DNA of 64,000 nt from Bog-257 sp963846715 (lineage in GTDB: Bacteria > Acidobacteriota > Terriglobia > Terriglobales > Acidobacteriaceae): positions 186,001 to 250,000 of the forward strand of contig CAWJXA010000004.1 in the NCBI GenBank assembly GCA_963846715.1, written 5' to 3'. Made by a program: the position numbers and the translations under genes. Of the stretch, positions 32,641 to 41,764 are shown in pieces; within the stretch, counting starts at the first letter, position 1; the number at the start of each line of letters is the position of its first letter. The notes under the pieces were generated by a model. The model ran no database searches, had not been told where the DNA came from, and was given only the letters and a program-made list of their open reading frames with translations.

Positions 32641-33251
32641 AAGCCAGGTCATCGTCACCGCAGCTTCCGCTGTTCAACCCAAACCACTCGCCCGATGACG
32701 GGGACGAGCTCGATCCGCGGCCGGAAATCCTTTGCTACCGCGGGCAAACCCTGGCCATCGTTCGGCATTTCTTTGAGATCTCTTCCCAAGTGGGAAGGCT
32801 GCCCTCGTTGCTGGGAAGAGAATTTTTCCGCGCCCGGGTCTCTCATCACGCCATTCCCAGCTTCGAGGACCAAGCCGTTTTCGTTCGCGATGTCGAGCTT
32901 TGTTTTGCGCGCCTCAGCGAGCCCCATGCCGAAATGATTACCCTGGTCGGTCTCTATGCTTTCTCTCGGGAGGAGGTCTCGGAGATGCTGCGCTGTAGCC
33001 GGGCCTGGGTCAACAATCGCGTTGCAGAAGCCTTGGACGCGCTTAGTGAAATCTTTCTTCGCGCCGGCTTGCTTCGCGAGGAGCGACCGGATCGCAGGCA
33101 AATCCAGGTGACCACCCGCTCTATACCGCCTGATATCGCTGCTTTATGCGGCGACCCTTCAAGTTCTGCCAGCACGGGTAGCCTTGTTCGCAAGCCTGCT
33201 CTGCCTGCACATCAACCCTCCGCAGACCGGGGTGCGCAGGTCTCAGCGTGA
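32637..33251 (+). CDS. Sigma-70 region 4-like HTH protein
   Basis: The protein of 204 aa has an N-terminal Pro-rich segment and a central VFVRDVELCFARLSEPHAEMITLVGLYAFSREEVSEMLRC, then SRAWVNNRVAEALDALSEIFLRAG. The latter part (about residues 100-140) has the layout of sigma region 4 or a LuxR-like HTH: a helix with hydrophobic core, EEVSEML as first recognition helix and RAWVNNRVAEAL as second. There is no region 2, so it is not a complete sigma factor. It is coupled to the zinc-ribbon gene and lies 131 bases before the kinase gene. Confidence 0.6.
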   Translation: MKARSSSPQLPLFNPNHSPDDGDELDPRPEILCYRGQTLAIVRHFFEISSQVGRLPSLLGREFFRARVSHHAIPSFEDQAVFVRDVELCFARLSEPHAEMITLVGLYAFSREEVSEMLRCSRAWVNNRVAEALDALSEIFLRAGLLREERPDRRQIQVTTRSIPPDIAALCGDPSSSASTGSLVRKPALPAHQPSADRGAQVSA

Positions 33252-33382
33252 GTTCCCTGGCCGAACTCGCACCCGTTTCAGGCTGTATCACCCGCGGGTC
33301 AACGGGCAGAGGAGATCTGCAGACATTGACTTGCCTAGCGCCTATCCCTAACATGGCACGGCAAGGGTGTTTACTGGCTGCG

Positions 33383-36322
33383 ATGCTCGAACAAACCATT
33401 TCCCACTACCGCATTGTGGAGAAGCTCGGCGGTGGCGGTATGGGAGTGGTTTACAAGGCCGAGGACCTGAAACTCGGCCGTTTCGTGGCCATCAAGTTCC
33501 TGCCCCCGGATTTTGCCCAGGATCCCCTCGCCCTCACCCGCTTTCGTCGCGAGGCGCGAGCCGCTTCCGCATTAAATCATCCCAACATCTGCACCATCCA
33601 CGAGATTGACGATTACGATAATAAAGCCTTCATCGTCATGGAATTTCTCGATGGCGTCACCCTCCGCCATCTGATCGGCGGTAAGCCCGTCGAAGTACAT
33701 CGGCTCCTGGAAATTGCTTTGGATATCGCCGATGCTCTCGATGCGGCGCATTCCGAAGGGATCATGCACCGCGACATCAAGCCCGCAAATATTTTCGTGA
33801 CCAAGCGCGGGCACGCCAAGATCATGGATTTCGGACTGGCCACCGTGGTTCCCGCTAAGACAGCGGCCATGGTGGATGCCCAGGATACCGTGGAACACGG
33901 GCCCCGTCATTTGACCGAGCCCGGCACCACCATCGGGACGGTAGCTTACATGTCCCCGGAGCAGGCACTGGGCAAGCCGCTTGACGAACGCACCGACCTG
34001 TTCTCGTTCGGCGCTGTCTTGTACGAAATGGCTACAGGTGTTTTGCCCTTTAAGGGCGATACCACAGCCGCCGTCTTCGATGCCATCCTGCACAAGCCGC
34101 CGATGGGAGTGGCGCGCTTCAACGAAGAGGTGCCGTCCGAACTGGAACGTATTATCCGCAAAGCGTTGGAGAAAGATCGCGACCTGAGATACCAGCACGC
34201 TTCCGACATGCGCTCCGATTTGAAGCGTCTGGAGCGGGATACCAGGATTGAAAATGATCCGACTGTTCCCCTAGCCGTCGCCGTCGATGTGGAACCGGCA
34301 TACGACCGCAGGAATGGGGCTTCGGCCGCGGTCGCCCCGGCGCCCTCCGTAAGCGTGGCGTCTACCCCGCACAGGCGGGCCACGGACCTGCAGCCGCCCC
34401 GGCGAAGCAAGTTGATCTGGCTGCTACCGCTGTTGTTGGTCGTAGCCGCCGCGGCTGGCGTGTGGTACTGGCGTTCCCGGCAAAATCAGGTGTTGACCGA
34501 GAAAGATACCATCATTGTCGCGGATTTCAACAACACGACTGGAGAGGCGGTTTTCGATGCGGCGCTTAAGCAAGCTCTGACCGTCGACCTGGAGCAATCA
34601 CCGTTCCTCAATGTTCTCTCCGATCAGAAGGTCAACGAGCAGCTTCGTTTCATGGGGCATTCCACGGATACTCGTCTCACCGAAGACATCGGGCGCCAAG
34701 TCTGCCAAAGGACGGGCAGCAAAGCTCTCCTGCTAGGCTCAATCTCCGAATTGGGTAGCCACTACGCCCTCGGCCTGAAGGCCATCAACTGCCGTACTGG
34801 CGACTCGCTCGGGAATGAACAAGCCGAGGCGGCCAGTCGTGAGCAAGTATTGAGCGCGCTCGGCAAAGCAGCCACCCAGTTACGCGGGAAGCTGGGCGAA
34901 TCGCTGGCCTCACTGCAAAAATACGACACTCCGGTCGAGCAGGCCACTACTCCCTCGCTGGAGGCACTCCAGGCTTACAGTCTCGGACTCAAAATGCAGA
35001 ATACCGAAGGAGACGCCTCGGCAGTCCCATTCTTCAAGCGCGCCATCGATCTCGATCCCAACTTTGCCATGGCGTACGCTCGGCTGGGCGTGGCCTATTT
35101 CAATCTCAATCAGCCCACCCTGGCAGCGGAAAATACTACCAAGGCCTACGAACTTCGTGATCACACCAGCGCCAAGGAGAAGCTGTACATCACCTGCCAC
35201 TATCACGATCTGGTCACCGGTGATGTGGGCCAGACTATTGCCGCCTATCTCCTACTCCGTCAGACCTACCCTCACGAGGAGTCTTCCTACACCAACCTGA
35301 ATTCTGCCTACACCTACAGTGGGAGGTACGAGCAGGCCCTGGTGGAAGCGCAAAACGCGCTGCAGGTCGATCCCAGCGACGTCATAAATTACACCAATCT
35401 CGCGGGTACCTATCTCAATCTCAACCGCTTCAGCGACATGAAGGCAGTGCTGGAGCAAGCCCAGGCCCGCCATCTGGAAAACCAGGCAATGATTTGGGAT
35501 TTCTATGCGATGGCTTTCGTGCAAGGCGATGCCGAGGGTATGGCGCGCCATTTAGCCAGCGCCATGGGTAAGCCTGGAATGGAAGACCAGATGCTTGCTC
35601 TGCAAGCCGATACCGACGCCTATTTTGGCCGCCTGCAAGCAGCCCGAGAGTCTACGCGGGCCGCGCGTGCTTCTGCCTTGCGTGCAGGCTCTCAGGAAGC
35701 TGCCGCGTTGTGGCAGTTGGACGGTGCCCTTCACGAAGCTGAATTGGGCGAGCCTCAGCGCGCCCGTGAGCAAGCCTTGGAAGCTCTCGCCGCGGGGTCC
35801 ACCAAGAACGCCCAGATCATGGCAGGCCTCGCCTTGGCGCGCAGCGGCGATCGCAAACGCGCCCAGTCGTTGGCCGATGACCTCAGCAAGCAATATCCCT
35901 CCGACACCTTCGTCAACGATTACTGGGTGCCCGCTATCCGGGCCGCGATTGCCCTGGATGAGAAAAACCCGAACGCTGCTCTTGAGGCTTTGCAATTGGC
36001 GGCGCCCTATGAACTCGGCTCGCCTCCTCCGGGAATAGCTTTTCTCTACCCCGTTTACTTGCGCGGCTTGGCATATTTGCAGGCGGGTGAAGGCAAGCTG
36101 GCCGCTGCCGAGTTTCAAAAAATCCTTGACCACCGCGGGATCGTGTTGAACTTTCCTACTGCCGCCTTGGCCCATCTCCAGTTGGCCCGTGCCAAAGCCA
36201 TGATTGGAGACAAGGACGGGGCCCGCGAAGCCTATCGCGACTTCCTCACCCTATGGAAGGGTGCCGATCCCGACAATCTCATTCTGCGACAAGCCAAAGC
36301 AGAATACGAAAAGTTGAAGTGA
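33383..36322 (+). CDS. Hanks-type Ser/Thr kinase with TolB-like and TPR sensor region
   Basis: Bitopic kinase of 979 aa. Kinase domain about residues 7-275: GGGGMGVVYKAED (ATP loop, about 14-26), VAIKFLPPDF (catalytic Lys), IMHRDIKPANIF (catalytic loop, about 126), KIMDFGLATVV (about 146) and GTVAYMSPEQALGKPLD (activation and P+1 loops). One membrane helix lies at about 344-361 (LIWLLPLLLVVAAAAGVWYW). The periplasmic part starts with a TolB-like segment (DTIIVADFNNTTGEAVFDAALKQ) and continues with TPR-like repeats (for example AVPFFKRAIDLDPNFAMAYARLG). The start at 33383 matches the family N-terminus ISHYRIVEKL. The layout is that of the abundant Acidobacteria kinase group; the ligand is unknown. 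The PP2C phosphatase at 3539 could be a partner. Confidence 0.93.
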   Translation: MLEQTISHYRIVEKLGGGGMGVVYKAEDLKLGRFVAIKFLPPDFAQDPLALTRFRREARAASALNHPNICTIHEIDDYDNKAFIVMEFLDGVTLRHLIGGKPVEVHRLLEIALDIADALDAAHSEGIMHRDIKPANIFVTKRGHAKIMDFGLATVVPAKTAAMVDAQDTVEHGPRHLTEPGTTIGTVAYMSPEQALGKPLDERTDLFSFGAVLYEMATGVLPFKGDTTAAVFDAILHKPPMGVARFNEEVPSELERIIRKALEKDRDLRYQHASDMRSDLKRLERDTRIENDPTVPLAVAVDVEPAYDRRNGASAAVAPAPSVSVASTPHRRATDLQPPRRSKLIWLLPLLLVVAAAAGVWYWRSRQNQVLTEKDTIIVADFNNTTGEAVFDAALKQALTVDLEQSPFLNVLSDQKVNEQLRFMGHSTDTRLTEDIGRQVCQRTGSKALLLGSISELGSHYALGLKAINCRTGDSLGNEQAEAASREQVLSALGKAATQLRGKLGESLASLQKYDTPVEQATTPSLEALQAYSLGLKMQNTEGDASAVPFFKRAIDLDPNFAMAYARLGVAYFNLNQPTLAAENTTKAYELRDHTSAKEKLYITCHYHDLVTGDVGQTIAAYLLLRQTYPHEESSYTNLNSAYTYSGRYEQALVEAQNALQVDPSDVINYTNLAGTYLNLNRFSDMKAVLEQAQARHLENQAMIWDFYAMAFVQGDAEGMARHLASAMGKPGMEDQMLALQADTDAYFGRLQAARESTRAARASALRAGSQEAAALWQLDGALHEAELGEPQRAREQALEALAAGSTKNAQIMAGLALARSGDRKRAQSLADDLSKQYPSDTFVNDYWVPAIRAAIALDEKNPNAALEALQLAAPYELGSPPPGIAFLYPVYLRGLAYLQAGEGKLAAAEFQKILDHRGIVLNFPTAALAHLQLARAKAMIGDKDGAREAYRDFLTLWKGADPDNLILRQAKAEYEKLK

Positions 36323-36423
36323 GTGTTGCGCACTTCACAAGACGCGGCAGAACCCACGTTCATGTCCTGCTCCGGCGGTGCAGTGCGCCCTGGTAGCGTG
36401 CGAATTCGATTCGCACGAGGAAC

Positions 36424-36454
36424 GGATGGGCGCCGAAATATTCGGTGCCCATCC
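36424..36454. terminator. Strong hairpin between convergent genes
   Basis: A 14-base arm (36424-36437) pairs with 36441-36454 with one G-T pair and a 3-base loop, between the kinase stop and the convergent gene at 36464. No T-tract follows on either strand, so factor-independent termination is uncertain. A smaller inverted repeat (GTGCGAATTCGATTCGCAC) lies near 36398. Confidence 0.5.
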
Positions 36455-36463
36455 CCAGTCCGA

Positions 36464-38368
36464 TCACTTCCCTTTACAGAACGCGACGTGATCGTAGAAC
36501 GCCGGCAGGAACGCTCCATATCCATAGGTCAGGTTCAACGTCACCTGTATCCATAAGATATAAGCGCAATCCGGATTGGGGGCCAGGTTAAAGTCCTGTC
36601 CTCCCGCCGGCGATACCGTCTCGCCATCCGCCGAGATCGGTGGATTGACTGCCGGTGGCAAAGGCGGCGGTGGCGTTGGTCCTTCGATGTAGACCTGCGC
36701 CGAGCCTAGGAACGGATGATACGACGTGAACAGCGCATGCACGTCGGTGGTGATTTTTCCGCAGCCGCCTCCCATTACCGCCAGTTCCTTGGCGTCTATC
36801 AGAACCACCGCGCGTTCGCTGTCGGTGAAGCCTCCCCAGTTCGGATGGTGTTGCTGTTTGTACTGGGTGTTGCTCATCACGATCTTCTCGCGCACATTCG
36901 AAGCGAGAATAGTTGAGGTCCCAACCTTCCGCGCCTCGAAGAATAGTTTGAAGCGGTGCATGCGCGACTTTTGGCTGGCAGACAACGAGTCTCCCGCCTT
37001 CAGTGGCGGCGCAGGCGTCGTAAGATCGAACTGCTCAAAGGTTAGTTTGGTGGTATCCAGTTCCACCATGCTGACGAACCCGCCGACAAACAGACCTGTG
37101 CCGTTAATGACCAGATCGTTTTGCCTCGGTACCTCGATCCAACCGCCCGCCTTCACGGGTTGGTTCAGCGTGAGCGAGATGTCGGGGGGACCATTGCGGT
37201 GAATCACCGTGACCGGCGCTCCGGGATTATTCACCCAGTAATTGGCTGAGCGAAGTACCCACGCAGTGCCGTCCCAATCGTAATACTCCAGTTGTCCGAT
37301 TACGGTGGGCGCAATCTGCGAGGCGTCCATATCGGACACCGGCCCAAGCACCGTTCCCGCGGCATTGTATTCTCCCCAAAGGAAGTGATACTCCAGGGCA
37401 TCGGGATCGCTGCCATTGGGCAATAGGCCGATGAGTGGAATGGTGTCCGTGAAGGCGTAGTTGCCTGCCGTGGTCAAGCCGTCAGCAGTGAAATCGTTGT
37501 AGATAGGGTCGACCCGGTATTCGCCAACATGGGTGAATAACGGAATCGGATTCCCATCCTGCGGTGGCGGTTCTTTCAAGCAAAGCCGAACGCAGAAGCA
37601 TGGCCCAATGTTGTCGCGTCCGGGCGTACGCCCTTCTGATCGCGGCTCCGCCAGCAATACAACGCCGCCGGGCGTTTCCACCCGGAAGTACACATCCGGA
37701 CCGCCTACCAGTTCAAAGTTGATCCACGGCGACAGCGGTGTCTGCTCGAAATCGATGGGAAGGTAATCGATGCGGAACTTCCCCGTACCGTCGGTGATGG
37801 CAGACCCAAGGTCGTCGTCCTGCAGCCAGTCGGTATCGAAAGCTCGCACTTTCACACCGCCGATCGGAGAGCCGGCCTCGCAGTCGACCACGATGCCGCA
37901 GATGACCCAAGCTCCGAACCGGTGACGAATGTTGCACCAGTAGCGCTGGGGCACGCAATACTCAAACGCTGCCACCAGCCCTGCGTCGGTATTACGCCAC
38001 GCCGGTTGCAAAGTGGTGATGGAAAACTGCAACGGCTTGGGAGGTTTAGGCGTCGGCTTGCGCTGGGGAACGGTCCCACAGTAAACGTCGATTTCGAAAG
38101 CCTCGCCCCCGTATTTCTGCTCGTCGCCGAGCTCGAAGCTGAAGGAGCCGTCATCGCCGGTCGTGGTTTCGGCCAGCAACGAGGATGCCTTCTGCTTGAC
38201 GTCATCGTCCGACAAAATAGCGAACGTGTCCTTTGGGGCGGCTGCCGCCAGCAGGGTGACGCCTTCCTTAGCGCGGCTTCGGTAAAGCCGTACTTTGACT
38301 TGCGAAAGTGGTTCTGGACAATCCGAGCAGATGTAACCACAGAGTCTGCCTTTGAAGATGTACTTCAT
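36464..38368 (-). CDS. 634-aa hypothetical protein with transthyretin-like segments and no signal peptide
   Basis: The ATG at 38368 has a strong AGGAAGGAAA ribosome site; there is no signal peptide (MKYIFKGRLCGYICSDCPEP). Two segments look like beta-sandwich carboxypeptidase-regulatory folds: the N-terminal GRLCGYICSDC..LSQVKVRLYR with TTTGDDGSFSFELG, and ICGIVVDCEAGSPIGGVKVRAFDTDW with ITDGTGKFRIDYLPIDF (about residues 162-218). The C-terminal half is long and beta-rich, with a Pro-rich linker (GPTPPPPLPPAV). Cysteines cluster in the first 270 residues. I know no function. It is an isolated gene with a 600-base upstream gap. Confidence 0.75.
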   Translation of the reverse strand: MKYIFKGRLCGYICSDCPEPLSQVKVRLYRSRAKEGVTLLAAAAPKDTFAILSDDDVKQKASSLLAETTTGDDGSFSFELGDEQKYGGEAFEIDVYCGTVPQRKPTPKPPKPLQFSITTLQPAWRNTDAGLVAAFEYCVPQRYWCNIRHRFGAWVICGIVVDCEAGSPIGGVKVRAFDTDWLQDDDLGSAITDGTGKFRIDYLPIDFEQTPLSPWINFELVGGPDVYFRVETPGGVVLLAEPRSEGRTPGRDNIGPCFCVRLCLKEPPPQDGNPIPLFTHVGEYRVDPIYNDFTADGLTTAGNYAFTDTIPLIGLLPNGSDPDALEYHFLWGEYNAAGTVLGPVSDMDASQIAPTVIGQLEYYDWDGTAWVLRSANYWVNNPGAPVTVIHRNGPPDISLTLNQPVKAGGWIEVPRQNDLVINGTGLFVGGFVSMVELDTTKLTFEQFDLTTPAPPLKAGDSLSASQKSRMHRFKLFFEARKVGTSTILASNVREKIVMSNTQYKQQHHPNWGGFTDSERAVVLIDAKELAVMGGGCGKITTDVHALFTSYHPFLGSAQVYIEGPTPPPPLPPAVNPPISADGETVSPAGGQDFNLAPNPDCAYILWIQVTLNLTYGYGAFLPAFYDHVAFCKGK

Positions 38369-38980
38369 AATGGTTTCCTTCCTGGCCTGCAGTTCTGAGC
38401 TGCGACCGTTAGGCAAGTGGCGTCTTTGGCGGGCCGGTTTTGACACCGCCGCACTCACGGGCGCAGACTCTCGCCTGCCTTCCTGCGAGCCAACGCGAGA
38501 TGTGGTTTAGAGCAGGTCTTAAGTTCCAGCCTTCAGCTTGCCGCTTCCCTGAATTCAGCGGCAGCTGGTAACTGCTGGATTTCGCCCCTGTCTGTCATGT
38601 AGCGTTCCTCGCTTTCCGACGAAGTGCAGTCGGGAAGCTTGGGTGTCGGTGAAAAACATCATCACCAGTTTTAATCGCAGGAAGGTCGGAGGCTTAGCCC
38701 CCTGGGGTAGAGTGTGGCGACGTTACACCCGTTCCTCGCGGAAAGTCAAGGCCACCTAAGAGCCGCCGCTGGTAGACGATCGTGCAGCAAAATCTACGCA
38801 ATGCAAGCTAGGCTCACTACATACGTCCCGGTAGCTGCTGGTTCAACCTTTGCTTGATTTGTCATCGATTGCCAGCGAGTTTGATCGGCAGGCCAGTTCC
38901 GCTTTGCATCGAGTGAATTTCCGGTGTAACTTTGCGTCCCTCTTGCTAATCTCACTTATAGGGGTGGTACAGAGGTCAGA
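38369..38980. other. 612-bp intergenic region, no gene recognised
   Basis: The region between the divergent genes at 38368 and 38981 holds only short frames without family resemblance. It must contain both promoters. No repeat or RNA structure was recognised with confidence. Confidence 0.5.
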
Positions 38981-39877
38981 ATGCAAGACGATCTTCCCGA
39001 AGAACAAAAGCCATCCGAGCCGGATTCGAATCTGCGGGCGGAGTCTGCAGCCGATGGCGACGCGCCATCCGAGCAGCAGGAGCCGGAACATGCCGCTGAG
39101 GGAGAAGTCGCTGCTCCTGCCGTGCTGCGCAGTGTAGGTCCATCGGGTGAAGAAGTGCGTCGCATCACTCGCCCTGAACGCGGACGCATGAATCGGCGCG
39201 AGCTTCTCAAGCTGGTTCCGGTGTTGGCGCTCGGCGCATTTGCGATTCCCAAGCTTCGGGAGCCTCTCTTGAACGAAGGACTTCACCTCAGCGACTGGGC
39301 CTCTGAAAAGCTCTTCAGCCGCCACCGCCTGGCGCAAACCTTCCCCGACAACGAGGTGGTTCCTTTCGAACGTTTCCCTTACAACTTCTATGATGTTGTC
39401 GATCCTGGAGTCGATTTGGAGCGGTGGACGTTGACGGTGGGAGGGCTGGTGCAGCGACCCGGCGAGTACAAACTGGAACAGATTCAGGCATTCCCCAAGG
39501 TCACCCAGAACACTCGACACGTCTGCGTCGAAGGGTGGGACGTCATCGGCAACTTCGGCGGCACGCGCGCCTCCGACTTTCTGCGTTCCGTCGGTGCCGA
39601 TACCAGTGCTCGGTTCCTCGAGACCGAATGTGCGGATGGATACTACGAATCGATCGACATGGCCACCATGCTCCATCCTCAGACACTGTTTTGTTACGAG
39701 ATGTATGGCAAGCCGCTCGACCGCGGCCATGGCGCGCCACTGCGTCTACAGATGCCCACCAAGCTCGGCTACAAGCAAGCGAAATATCTCGATACCATCC
39801 GCGTCACCAATGTGTTGAGAGGCGACAAGCGCGGTTACTGGGAGGACCAGGGCTACGACTGGTTCGCCGGCCTCTGA
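38981..39877 (+). CDS. Molybdopterin-dependent oxidoreductase (sulfite oxidase / MsrP-like)
   Basis: This enzyme carries the sulfite-oxidase-fold Mo-cofactor domain: FERFPYNFYDVVDPGVDLERWTLTVGGLV, NTRHVCVEGWDVIGNFGG with the Mo-ligating cysteine, FLETECADGYYESIDM, LCYEMYGKPL-type segment FCYEMYGKPLDRGHGAPLRL and KYLDTIRVTN. The Tat-like signal NRRELLKLVPVLALGAFAI lies at about residues 71-89, after an acidic Glu/Ala/Ser-rich extension of about 69 residues. ATG 38981 has GAGGT upstream; ATG 39188 would place the Tat signal at the N-terminus but has a weaker ribosome site. The next gene encodes its cytochrome b partner, as in MsrPQ. Substrate unproven. Confidence 0.85.
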   Translation: MQDDLPEEQKPSEPDSNLRAESAADGDAPSEQQEPEHAAEGEVAAPAVLRSVGPSGEEVRRITRPERGRMNRRELLKLVPVLALGAFAIPKLREPLLNEGLHLSDWASEKLFSRHRLAQTFPDNEVVPFERFPYNFYDVVDPGVDLERWTLTVGGLVQRPGEYKLEQIQAFPKVTQNTRHVCVEGWDVIGNFGGTRASDFLRSVGADTSARFLETECADGYYESIDMATMLHPQTLFCYEMYGKPLDRGHGAPLRLQMPTKLGYKQAKYLDTIRVTNVLRGDKRGYWEDQGYDWFAGL

Positions 39878-39885
39878 GTAATGTG

Positions 39886-40581
39886 ATGACCTCGACGACG
39901 AACTTGCGCCCGCAAAACAAAGCTGAAACCACGCCCATCACCATTGCCTATGAGCATCCCTGGGTTGTCCGCTTCGCTCACTGGGTGAATGCGGTTGCCG
40001 TGCTGGTCCTGGTCGGCACCGGTCTTCAAATTTTTCGTGCCTTTCCCAGCTTCGGACCCAAGATTCCTCAGAAAGACTTGCTTGACGTTCCCCGGCTGAT
40101 TACTCTTGGCGGATGGCTTGGCGGCGCGTTGCAATGGCACTTCACCTTCATGTGGATCTTCGTCGCCAGCGGGCTGGCGTATGTTATCTACCAGATCGTC
40201 ACCGGTCATTGGCGGCAGGTGCTGTTTACCACCCACGACATCAAAGGCGTTTGGCCAATGGCCCGCTATTACTTTTTCTTCGGGCCAAAGCCCGCGGTTG
40301 ATGCCGCCTACAACCCTCTCCAGAAGCTGGCCTACACTTCCACCATCTTCTTCGGCGTGTTGTCCACGCTGACCGGCATCGTGCTCTTCAAGCCGGCTCA
40401 ATTCTGGTGGCTGGCGTGGTTGATGGGTGGCTTTCATCTCACCCGCATCTGGCACTTCCTTTCCATGTGCGGATTTCTGGCCTTCATCCCCGGCCACCTC
40501 ATCATGGTTCTCCTGCATGGCTGGAATAACTTCTATTCCATGCTCACCGGATGGAAGCGTGACCCGGAATATCTGGGCTGA
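39886..40581 (+). CDS. Cytochrome b561-type membrane subunit
   Basis: This 231-aa integral membrane di-heme protein is the probable electron donor for the adjacent Mo enzyme. Helices carry His ligands: YEHPWVVRFAHWVNAVAVLVLVGTGLQIF (helix 1), ALQWHFTFMWIFVASGLAYVIYQIV (helix 2), LQKLAYTSTIFFGVLSTLTGIVL (helix 3) and HLTRIWHFLSMCGFLAFIPGHLIMVLLHGW (helix 4). Four helices with His pairs match the prokaryotic b561 / formate-dehydrogenase gamma-type fold. ATG 39886 is 8 bases after the upstream stop; GTG 39883 is an alternative. Confidence 0.88.
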   Translation: MTSTTNLRPQNKAETTPITIAYEHPWVVRFAHWVNAVAVLVLVGTGLQIFRAFPSFGPKIPQKDLLDVPRLITLGGWLGGALQWHFTFMWIFVASGLAYVIYQIVTGHWRQVLFTTHDIKGVWPMARYYFFFGPKPAVDAAYNPLQKLAYTSTIFFGVLSTLTGIVLFKPAQFWWLAWLMGGFHLTRIWHFLSMCGFLAFIPGHLIMVLLHGWNNFYSMLTGWKRDPEYLG

Positions 40582-40739
40582 GAAATTCCGCTCACCACAC
40601 ATTTCTTGGCATAGCTCGGTGGACATATTTCTTGGTGGGAGTCCCCGCATTTATGCGGGAAGGAGCGCTTCAGCGCTCCGAAAAAAAGTTGCTCTTTGAT
40701 CTTGCGCTTTAGCGCTGGAGATCGGAAACCCCAAGGCTA

Positions 40740-41764
40740 GAGCATTTTCAGTGTAGGTGTATAGTGGATTGCGGCGAGACTCTGCGGCAAACCGGCAATG
40801 GCGAAATCGTATGGGGACGATCTGCGGCGCAAGCTGCTGCAGGCGCATGACCGTGGGGAAGGGACACTGAAACAACTGGCCGAGCGCTTCTCCGTGAGCG
40901 CGCCCTGGGCGTGGAAGATCTCGGCCCAACGTAAGCGTAGCGGGCAGATGGAGCGGGTGGAGCAGCGGCGCGGCACGGTCCGCAAAGTCACCGCCGAAGT
41001 CAAGCAGCGGTTGCGCGGCTGGGTACAGGCCCAGCCGGATCTAACGCTAGCCGAGTTACAGCAGAAACTGGAGAAGGCCCACCATCTGCATGTCAGCCTC
41101 GGACGGCTGTGGCAGGTGCTGCGTCAGATGGGTCTGCGGCTGAAAAAAAGTCACTCCACGCCAGCGAACGCGACACGGAAGCGAACCAGCAGCGGCGCCA
41201 AGCCTTCCGGCAAACGATCGGCAAGATCGCAGCCGAGCGGCTGATTTTTCTGGATGAGAGCGGAGTGACCACGCAAATGACGCGCGGCTACGCCCGCGCC
41301 TGCGGCGGGCAAAGGGTAGTGGAAGCCATTCCCCAAGGCCATTGGAAGGTGCTGACCATCCTCAGCGCCTTGAGCCTGCGCGGCCTGCTGGCCACCATGA
41401 CCATCGAAGAAGCCACCGATGGGGACATCTTCCTGGCCTACGTGGAACAAGTGCTGGGTCCGGCTCTGCAAAGCGGCGACGTGGTGGTAATGGACAACCT
41501 CAGCGCTCACAAGGTGAGTGGGGTGCGGGAGTTGATCCAAGCTCGGGGAGCCGAACTGCTGTACCTGCCGCCGTATTCTCCCGACTTGAATCCCATCGAG
41601 CTGGCGTGGGCGAAACTGAAACAGTTCTTACGTTCGCTGCAAGCCAGAACCGCCGAGGCGCTGGAACAGGCGGTTACCCAGGCTCTCCCTTGCATCACCC
41701 CGGACAACGCCCGCTCCTGGTTTCGTCATTGTGAAATTACTATATACCTTGATTGAAAATGGTA
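40740..41764 (+). mobile_element. IS630-family insertion sequence (about 1025 bp)
   Basis: The element carries a two-frame DDE transposase and lies between two TA dinucleotides (40738-40739 and 41765-41766), the usual IS630 target duplication. Its ends form an imperfect inverted repeat of about 28 bp: the left end begins GAGCATTTTCAG, the right end (complement) TACCATTTTCAA, then both continue with an AGGT.TATAGT segment. It has inserted into the palindromic intergenic element described separately. Confidence 0.88.
40798..41756 (+). CDS. IS630 transposase, produced by frameshift between two overlapping frames
   Basis: The first frame (40798-41244) encodes the N-terminal HTH part (LRRKLLQAHDRGEGTLKQLAERFSVSAPWAWKISAQR and a second HTH ending LGRLWQVLRQMGLRLKKSH). 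A -1 shift at the seven-A run 41143-41149 joins it to the second frame (to 41756), which holds the DDE catalytic domain: LIFLDESGV (first Asp), VVVMDNLSAHK (second Asp) and LPPYSPDLNPIELAWAKLK (Glu). All three catalytic residues are present, so the element looks functional if the shift occurs; slippage at A-runs is known for IS630 relatives. Confidence 0.88.

Noticed and set aside
38843..39730. A 295-codon minus-strand frame antisense to the Mo enzyme
   Set aside because: It is antisense to a well-supported gene and its sequence has no motif.
41109..41756. Reading the IS630 second frame as a separate gene or the element as a broken transposase
   Set aside because: The A7 run at the overlap and the complete DDE triad fit programmed frameshifting, which is usual in IS630 relatives.
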